Assembly (NCBI GenBank): GCA_002427325.1
Contig: DIQS01000039.1
Span: 36,413-46,654, forward strand
Source: Cloacimonetes bacterium UBA5456
GTDB taxonomy: Bacteria; Cloacimonadota; Cloacimonadia; Cloacimonadales; Cloacimonadaceae
Length of the DNA: 10,242 bases
Reading direction: 5' to 3'
Shown here: positions 5,734 through 10,242 of the stretch, one piece after another
How the letters are laid out: the number at the start of each line of letters is the position of its first letter
Numbering within the stretch: the first letter of the stretch is position 1
Translations under genes and position numbers: made by a program
Notes under the pieces: generated by a model
Told to the model about the DNA's origin: nothing
Database searches by the model: none
What the model saw: the letters and a program-made list of their open reading frames with translations, nothing else

Positions 5734-7022
5734 AAACAATCAAACAAACAGACACCGAAGTCTTTGAAGCGATTGCAAATGAGCTGAAAAGACAGCAGGA
5801 AAACCTCGAGCTGATCGCCAGCGAAAACTTCACTTCACTTTCCGTTATGGAAGCCCAAGGCAGCATTCTCACCAACAAATATGCTGAAGGCTATCCCTAT
5901 CGCTTTAGCAAAAAGACCGGAAAAGTGAACTACAATCTCTACGGACGCTATTATGGCGGCTGTGAATATGTTGACGACGTCGAGCGTCTCGCCATCGAAA
6001 GACTCAAAGAAGTCTTCGGTGCAGAGCATGCCAACGTGCAGCCCCACAGTGGATCACAAGCTAATATGGCAGCATATTTCAGCATGATCAAGCCGGGTGA
6101 CACCATCCTCACTCTCGAACTCGCGCACGGCGGACACCTCACCCACGGACACCCGCTCTCATTCAGCGGACAGATGTACAATGTTGTGCACTACACCGTG
6201 GACGAAAAGACGCATGAAATGGACTATGACCAGATCGAGAGACTCGCACTTGAGCACAAGCCACAGCTCATCGTCACCGGTGCTTCCGCATATCCCAGAA
6301 AGATCAATTTTGCCCGCTTCCGTGAGATCGCAGACAAGGTTGGCGCAAAGTTCATGGTGGATATGGCACACATCGCCGGATTGGTTGCTGCCGGATTGCA
6401 CGACAACCCCGTGCCTTATGCCGACATCGTGACTTCCACGACGCACAAGACCCTACGCGGCCCTCGCGGCGGACTCATCCTCTGCAAAGAAGAATATGCC
6501 AAAGACGTCGATGGAAACGTGTTCCCCGGCATCCAAGGCGGCCCGCTCATGCACATCATCGCCGCCAAAGCAGTTGCTTTTGGCGAAGCTCTCAAGCCGG
6601 AATTCAAGACATATATGAAGAAGGTTGTAGAGAACGCTGCTGTGCTCGCCGAAGCCCTGATCGCAGAAGGCTTTGACCTCGTTTCCAAGGGAACAGACAC
6701 CCACCTCATGCTCATTGACCTCGGTCCCGAAGAGAAAGGCGGACCCAGCGGCAAGAAGATGGAGGAAGCCATGGACTTAGCTGGCATCACGGCAAACAAA
6801 AACACCGTTCCATTCGATACCCGCAGCCCCTTTGTATCCTCAGGAATCCGCTTGGGCACCCCTTCCGTGACAACCCGCGGCATGGGCGTCGAAGAGATGA
6901 AAACCATCGCCAAGATGATCGCCCGTGTGCGTGATAACTATGAAAACGAAGAGGAATTGGCAAAGATCAAAGCCGAAGTTCGCGCTCTGACCGCAAAATT
7001 CCCCCTCTATCCCGAACTATAA
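5730..7022 (+). CDS. glyA: Serine hydroxymethyltransferase (glycine hydroxymethyltransferase)
   Basis: This PLP enzyme interconverts serine plus tetrahydrofolate with glycine plus methylene-tetrahydrofolate and is the main source of one-carbon units. All hallmarks are visible: ENLELIASENFTS (24-36), TNKYAEGYP (48-56), RYYGGCEYVD (73-82), the PLP-binding STTHKTLRGPRGG (236-248) with K240 forming the internal aldimine, DMAHIAGLVAAG (211-222) and SGIRLGTPSVTTRG (near 371-384). The length of 430 residues exceeds the usual 410-420. The excess is a 16-residue stretch (57-72) replacing the two residues found between EGYP and RYYGG in E. coli GlyA. It starts at TTG with a strong ribosome site and overlaps rpiB by 4 nt. 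It is the last gene of the tight run and is followed by a hairpin. Confidence 0.97.
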   Translation: MKTIKQTDTEVFEAIANELKRQQENLELIASENFTSLSVMEAQGSILTNKYAEGYPYRFSKKTGKVNYNLYGRYYGGCEYVDDVERLAIERLKEVFGAEHANVQPHSGSQANMAAYFSMIKPGDTILTLELAHGGHLTHGHPLSFSGQMYNVVHYTVDEKTHEMDYDQIERLALEHKPQLIVTGASAYPRKINFARFREIADKVGAKFMVDMAHIAGLVAAGLHDNPVPYADIVTSTTHKTLRGPRGGLILCKEEYAKDVDGNVFPGIQGGPLMHIIAAKAVAFGEALKPEFKTYMKKVVENAAVLAEALIAEGFDLVSKGTDTHLMLIDLGPEEKGGPSGKKMEEAMDLAGITANKNTVPFDTRSPFVSSGIRLGTPSVTTRGMGVEEMKTIAKMIARVRDNYENEEELAKIKAEVRALTAKFPLYPEL

Positions 7023-7034
7023 TCTGATAATAAA

Positions 7035-7069
7035 GGCGAGCCGGGGAGAAACGCTTTCTCCGGCTTGCC
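7035..7069 (+). terminator. Strong hairpin after glyA lacking a U-tract
   Basis: GGCGAGCC (7035-7042) pairs with GGCTTGCC (7062-7069) with one G-U pair. GGAGAAA (7045-7051) pairs perfectly with TTTCTCC (7055-7061). A GG bulge (7043-7044) separates the two stems, and the loop is CGC. The hairpin begins 12 nt after the glyA stop. The sequence that follows (ACCCTTGAATCC) is not T-rich, so this is more likely a 3'-end stabiliser, a processed end or a weak terminator than a canonical Rho-independent one. Some read-through into rmuC is possible. Confidence 0.5.
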
Positions 7070-7077
7070 ACCCTTGA

Positions 7078-7103
7078 ATCCACATTTTGCATATCATGTG
7101 GAT
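7078..7103. repeat. Inverted repeat upstream of rmuC
   Basis: A perfect 8-bp inverted repeat, ATCCACAT (7078-7085) and ATGTGGAT (7096-7103), has a 10-nt spacer. It lies between the glyA 3' hairpin and the rmuC ribosome site and could be an operator or an RNA hairpin in the rmuC leader. A related ATCCAC-containing dyad lies after rmuC. Confidence 0.55.
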
Positions 7104-7144
7104 ATTCACATAACACAACAACTTATCACCTGGAGGTAACAACG

Positions 7145-8536
7145 ATGGAATACATTAGTCTCGCACTAATCGTAGTAGGGTTAATCCTGCTTTTTATCCT
7201 ATTAAGACGCAAGCCGGAAGGCGCAAATCAAGAGCTCAAAGACCTCAGCAAAGAGCTGGAAATCCTCTCAAAAAACTTTAATGAACAGCTTACAAACCTG
7301 CGCACAGAGCTCAATAAAGCCCACTCAGACAATCGAATAGAACTCAGCACTCTGATCTCTGAAGCCAGCGCAAGCCAATTGAAACAGGCATCTGAGCAAC
7401 GCAAAGAACTCAGCGACTATCTGAACAAACAAAACGAACAGCTAAACCGCGATGCATCGCAAAACCGCGAGGAGCTCAAGAAGTCCTTAGAAAGCCTCTC
7501 CGAGAGCCTCGCACGCAAGATGAGCGAACTTACCACCGCCAATAGCGAGCAATCCGAAAAACTCAAAAAGAGCATGGAGGAACGCCTCGAACATATCCGC
7601 AACAGCAACGAAGTCAAGCTCGAAGAAATGCGCAAGACAGTTGACGAAAAGCTGCACGAAAGCCTTGAAAAACGCCTCGATGCATCCTTTGAACAAGTGA
7701 GCAAACGCCTCGAAGAAGTGCACAAAGGTCTCGGCGAAATGCGCACTCTCGCCAGCGACGTTGGCGGACTCAAGAAAGCCCTCGAAGGCGTGAAAACCCG
7801 CGGCGTAATGGGCGAAATCCAGCTCGAAGCACTGCTCGAAGACATGCTCACCCCGGATCAATTTGAAAAGAACTTCAAACCCAAAGCGCGCAGCAATGAG
7901 ATCGTGGAATTCGCCATCATCCTCCCCGGACAATCCGGCAAAAGCGACAAAGTTTATCTACCTATCGACTCCAAATTCCCCATCGAGAGCTACTATCGCC
8001 TCATCGACGCCTATGACGAAGGCGGCAAGGAGGCCATCGAAAAAGCACGCAAAGAGCTCGCCACCGCGATCAAAAGCTCCGCTCGAGACATCCGCGACAA
8101 ATATATCGATCCCCCCACCACCACCGATTTCGGCCTGCTTTTCCTCCCTGTAGAAAGCCTCTATGCCGAGATATTGCGCATCGACGGACTCTTTGACGAA
8201 GTCCGCCGAGACATGCGCGTCGTGATCTGCGGTCCCAGCACCACCGCTGCATTATTAAACAGCCTCAGAGTGGGCTTCAGAACGCTTGCAGTGCAGAAAA
8301 AGAGCAGCGAAGTATGGAAACTCCTCGCGGAGATAAAGAAGCAATTTGGGCTCTTTGGCGATGTTTTAGAGAAAACCCAGAGAAAGATCGAAGCCGCAGG
8401 CAAGGAACTCGGTAATGCCGAGCATCGCAGTCGCCAGATATCCAAAAGACTGGAAAAGGTGCAGGAACTCCCCTCTGGCGAAGATGACAGCATCGAACAC
8501 ATCCAAGCCATCGAAGCCGATCTCGATATAGATTAA
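7145..8536 (+). CDS. rmuC: DNA recombination protein RmuC homologue
   Basis: This 463-residue protein has the typical RmuC plan: an N-terminal membrane helix (about 4-20), a long charged coiled coil (about 26-205), then the RmuC domain (about 206-440). In that domain KTRGVMGEIQLEALLEDML (217-235) corresponds to the usual TRGxWGE motif, with Met replacing Trp. LPIDSKFPIESYYRLID (272-288) carries the D-x-K pair (D275, K277) proposed as part of a PD-(D/E)XK-like nuclease core. FLPVESLYAEI and the final long helices also fit. RmuC limits DNA inversion at short inverted repeats in E. coli, but its biochemical activity is not well defined. GGAGGT (7132-7137) lies 7 nt before the ATG. It is separated from glyA by 122 nt with two hairpins and may be its own transcript. 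It converges with the porin gene. Confidence 0.95.
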   Translation: MEYISLALIVVGLILLFILLRRKPEGANQELKDLSKELEILSKNFNEQLTNLRTELNKAHSDNRIELSTLISEASASQLKQASEQRKELSDYLNKQNEQLNRDASQNREELKKSLESLSESLARKMSELTTANSEQSEKLKKSMEERLEHIRNSNEVKLEEMRKTVDEKLHESLEKRLDASFEQVSKRLEEVHKGLGEMRTLASDVGGLKKALEGVKTRGVMGEIQLEALLEDMLTPDQFEKNFKPKARSNEIVEFAIILPGQSGKSDKVYLPIDSKFPIESYYRLIDAYDEGGKEAIEKARKELATAIKSSARDIRDKYIDPPTTTDFGLLFLPVESLYAEILRIDGLFDEVRRDMRVVICGPSTTAALLNSLRVGFRTLAVQKKSSEVWKLLAEIKKQFGLFGDVLEKTQRKIEAAGKELGNAEHRSRQISKRLEKVQELPSGEDDSIEHIQAIEADLDID

Positions 8537-8550
8537 CCCCCACTTTAGAA

Positions 8551-8580
8551 GGTGGATTTCACCCACAATCCACCCACATC
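8551..8580. repeat. Inverted repeat with tandem CACCCACA downstream of rmuC
   Basis: GGTGGATT (8551-8558) and AATCCACC (8567-8574) form a perfect 8-bp inverted repeat with an 8-nt loop. CACCCACA occurs twice with an 11-nt period (8560-8567 and 8571-8578). It starts 14 nt after the rmuC stop and precedes the intrinsic terminator, so it may be a 3'-end hairpin or a decayed repeat. Confidence 0.5.
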
Positions 8581-8589
8581 GATACAATT

Positions 8590-8632
8590 AAAAAGGGAGG
8601 TTCCCACGCAAGCAGGAGCCTCCCATTATTTT
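8590..8632. terminator. Bidirectional intrinsic terminator between rmuC and the porin gene
   Basis: GGGAGGTTCC (8595-8604) pairs with GGAGCCTCCC (8615-8624), a 10-bp stem with one G-U pair and a 10-nt loop. On the plus strand it is followed by ATTATTTTG (8625-8633). On the minus strand the AAAAA at 8590-8594 becomes a TTTTT tract right after the stem. It lies between the convergent stops at 8536 and 8645, so it can end both transcripts. It is stronger in the minus direction, for the porin mRNA. Confidence 0.88.
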
Positions 8633-8644
8633 GATTCAATTCAA

Positions 8645-9970
8645 TTAGAATCTGTAATTCAGCCCGATATTTCCCGATAGGGAATTGGTGTTATATTTAC
8701 CGGGGCGGTTGTTTGCAGTTTGTGCACTGTCCGCAATCTCACGCTCGGAAAAGAGCACCATCTGCACATTTGCTTCCACTCCGATCTTACCAAAGTCACG
8801 CCCCCAGCCGATATTTCCGCTGAGTTTGTTGCTGATATCAGAGAGAGTAGGCAGTTGCGTCTCTTCCGGAACGGGTGTTTGGTCGAAGAAAAAGCCCAAA
8901 CGAAGCTTATTTGCCAAGAGGTCATACTCTCCGCCGAGGCTCACGCGATGGGTATTTTCCCAATTAAAGACCAATGCTTTTTCGCTAACGCTCATGCCCG
9001 GCATGATATTGATAGCGTTTTCCATCTCGATTTCCACCTCATTCAGTCTCTCCCACATCGTGTAGGAATAGTCTGCAAGAAGGGTAAGATCACGGGTCAG
9101 TTGATATGCAAGGCCGAGTCCTACTTCACCCGGAAGCTTGAGCGTGGCTTTGATATCTTCCTTTCCGCCCAGTTTTCCCGGAGGTGTACCGTCTGCCTGA
9201 GCCGGAGTCCAAAGCAAGATTTCTGCATCTCCTTTAAGCGGGATATCGCTGGGAATCTTGCCGGAAAGCCCGAGTGAGAGCTTTTCCAAAGGTTGATACA
9301 TCACGCCGAGATTGGCGCCAAAGCCGATGCCCTTGCCTGCCATATCAAAGGTGACAGGGGTAAATACCGAAGTCGGCATGATCTCGAGCTGAGCAATATG
9401 GATGTTCCCATAATATAGGCTCAAACCCGCTCCCAATGAGAGATTGTCCAAAAGCTTATAAGCAATTGTGGGATGAACGTCGATGACCTGAATGCTACTG
9501 AGCATGTCGTTTTCGGGAAAGCCGCCTTGATATATCAAAGCTGAACTCGGATTCTCATAAGCACTCCAAGTCGTTCCCAGACCGTATGGCACAAAAACGC
9601 CCAAGCCATATTTGATGCGCTCGTTCTTGGCCATCGTCACCAAGAGGTTTGGGAAAGCACGAAGAGATTTTTCTGCTTCATACTCTTTGGCTTGATAACC
9701 GGGGTTTGCCGCGGCATAAGCTGCAGTTGGTTCCCATGATGCTGAGGGTAAAATGAAAGTTCCACCCAACGAGACGGAATTTTCATCTTGAAAAGCAAGA
9801 CCTGCAGGGTTCCAATACATTGCGCTGCCATCATCTGCAAGAGCCCGGAATGCACCACCCAAAGCCGTCGCCTTGGAGCCGACTCCGGAAAGAGCGAATC
9901 CGCCGGCAAATAGTTGCCCAATTACAAGCAACATCATCACCGATAGTAAAATACTGCGGAGCTGTTTCAT
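8645..9970 (-). CDS. OmpP1/FadL-family outer-membrane transport protein
   Basis: This 441-residue protein has a Sec signal peptide (about 1-22: MKQLR then a hydrophobic core ending FAG). The mature N-terminus, GGFALSGVGSKATALGGAF (23-41), is followed by MYWNPAGLA (51-59); the NPAG motif is typical of OmpP1/FadL/TodX proteins. The rest alternates aromatic-rich beta strands ending in turns such as YKLLDNLSLGAGLSLYYG and AYQLTRDLTLLADYSY. It finishes LNYRF, with the C-terminal phenylalanine recognised by the BAM machinery. FadL proteins let hydrophobic molecules such as long-chain fatty acids or aromatics cross the outer membrane; the substrate here cannot be told. AAGGAG (9983-9978) lies 7 nt before the ATG. 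It is probably monocistronic, with a candidate promoter at 10007-10035 and a good terminator. The family call is firm. Confidence 0.92.
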   Translation of the reverse strand: MKQLRSILLSVMMLLVIGQLFAGGFALSGVGSKATALGGAFRALADDGSAMYWNPAGLAFQDENSVSLGGTFILPSASWEPTAAYAAANPGYQAKEYEAEKSLRAFPNLLVTMAKNERIKYGLGVFVPYGLGTTWSAYENPSSALIYQGGFPENDMLSSIQVIDVHPTIAYKLLDNLSLGAGLSLYYGNIHIAQLEIMPTSVFTPVTFDMAGKGIGFGANLGVMYQPLEKLSLGLSGKIPSDIPLKGDAEILLWTPAQADGTPPGKLGGKEDIKATLKLPGEVGLGLAYQLTRDLTLLADYSYTMWERLNEVEIEMENAINIMPGMSVSEKALVFNWENTHRVSLGGEYDLLANKLRLGFFFDQTPVPEETQLPTLSDISNKLSGNIGWGRDFGKIGVEANVQMVLFSEREIADSAQTANNRPGKYNTNSLSGNIGLNYRF

Positions 9971-9993
9971 AGCTATTCTCCTTGTTAATTATT

Positions 9994-10016
9994 ATGCTGT
10001 TATGTGATTACAGCAT
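9994..10016. repeat. 7-bp dyad over the -10 region of the porin promoter
   Basis: ATGCTGT (9994-10000) and ACAGCAT (10010-10016) form a perfect inverted repeat with a 9-nt spacer. It overlaps the candidate -10 box (10012-10007 on the minus strand), as expected for a repressor operator. It could also fold as a hairpin at the very 5' end of the mRNA. Confidence 0.5.
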
Positions 10017-10035
10017 TTGATTGACTGTTATTCAA
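10007..10035 (-). promoter_or_regulatory. Candidate sigma70-type promoter of the OmpP1/FadL gene
   Basis: Reading leftward, TTGAAT (10035-10030) as -35 is separated by exactly 17 nt from TGTAAT (10012-10007) as -10. The -10 matches 5 of 6 consensus positions and the -35 matches 4 of 6. The predicted start would give an untranslated leader of roughly 30 nt before the ATG at 9970, which holds the strong AAGGAG. This assumes a conventional housekeeping promoter; some FCB lineages use a different -7/-33 pattern. Confidence 0.4.
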
Positions 10036-10066
10036 TGCCATAATTAGTCAAGATATATTTTTAAGA

Positions 10067-10078
10067 TAATGATCATTA
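10067..10078. repeat. Perfect 12-bp palindrome upstream of the porin promoter
   Basis: TAATGATCATTA is a perfect palindrome, preceded by GA so that GATAATGATCATTA reads like part of a Fur-type box. It lies about 30 bp upstream of the candidate -35. It may be an activator or repressor site. One short palindrome in AT-rich DNA could also occur by chance. Confidence 0.35.
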
Positions 10079-10176
10079 CGCAGGATTATTGAGGATATTT
10101 TTCAATGTTGACCCAGCTTAGGTGGTGGAAGCTTTAGGAAATACAAACCCATGTTGATTGATTTATCGATGCAAAA

Positions 10177-10242
10177 TCATCCTGCCTTATCCTCTTTCTC
10201 CACATCAGTTTCCCACTGCTTCCTTACTGCATTCAGCTTAGC
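10177..10242 (-). CDS. Possible C-terminal end of an unidentified protein (partial)
   Basis: The only leftward frame open from the right edge ends at TGA (10179-10177) after 21 codons. Its translation, AKLNAVRKQWETDVEKEDKAG, is charged and helix-like, as many cytoplasmic C-termini are. The gene would be co-directional with the porin gene and end about 200 nt before its start codon. The fragment is too short to identify. A competing rightward frame from ATG 10151 also runs off the edge but is serine-rich and lacks a well-placed ribosome site. Confidence 0.35.
   Translation of the reverse strand, partial: AKLNAVRKQWETDVEKEDKAG

Noticed and set aside
10023..10051. Leftward TTGACT (10051-10046) as the -35 of the porin gene
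   Set aside because: No acceptable -10 hexamer lies 15-19 nt downstream. TTGAAT with TGTAAT at 17 nt is the better pair.
10151..10242. Rightward open frame from ATG 10151 running off the right edge
   Set aside because: The translation is serine-rich with no family look, and the nearest AGGAA is 10 nt away. The opposite strand gives a more protein-like sequence.
1..10242. CRISPR arrays, transposases, tRNA or rRNA genes, phage or defence modules
   Set aside because: No regularly spaced direct repeats, no cloverleaf sequences and no such protein families were seen. RmuC is sometimes discussed with mobile DNA, but here it sits in a normal chromosomal context.

Overview
The window comes from a Gram-negative (diderm) bacterium. 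It encodes two Sec/Lsp-type lipoproteins, an OmpP1/FadL-type outer-membrane beta-barrel ending in phenylalanine, and a peptidoglycan-synthase activator of the LpoB family. Tandem phosphotransbutyrylases point to an anaerobic fermentative metabolism. Overall the gene mix and protein style suggest the FCB side of the tree, possibly Cloacimonadota or a related anaerobe. That placement is a judgement from memory of protein families, not a database result. No tRNA, rRNA, CRISPR array, transposase or phage gene was seen, and this looks like ordinary chromosomal core or near-core sequence.

Layout. From 1 to 159 there is no gene, only a strong nested inverted repeat. A membrane-anchored SPFH/stomatin-like protein is encoded leftward (160-1101). 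A divergent intergenic region of about 350 bp follows. A tight rightward run then begins: an LpoB-like lipoprotein (1455-2054), a COG3014-like TPR-type lipoprotein (2061-3452), two phosphate acyltransferase (Ptb-like) paralogues (3486-4391 and 4394-5302), ribose-5-phosphate isomerase B (5299-5733) and serine hydroxymethyltransferase (5730-7022). The gaps are 6, 33 and 2 nt, followed by two 4-nt stop/start overlaps, so this may be one six-gene operon. A hairpin and a second inverted repeat separate it from rmuC (7145-8536). rmuC converges with a leftward OmpP1/FadL porin gene (8645-9970) across a good bidirectional intrinsic terminator. The porin has a recognisable Shine-Dalgarno and a candidate promoter with a dyad over its -10 box. 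A short open leftward frame at the right edge may be the C-terminus of another gene.

How the genes fit together. RpiB (pentose phosphate) and GlyA (serine/glycine and one-carbon units) form a commonly seen pair. The two Ptb-like enzymes would interconvert acyl-CoA and acyl-phosphate in fermentation, but no acyl kinase is in the window. The two lipoproteins probably act in the envelope, on peptidoglycan synthesis. Points most worth a second look are the second Ptb paralogue, which departs from three family motifs; a 14-residue net insertion next to the active-site loop of GlyA; and several inverted repeats in the intergenic regions.
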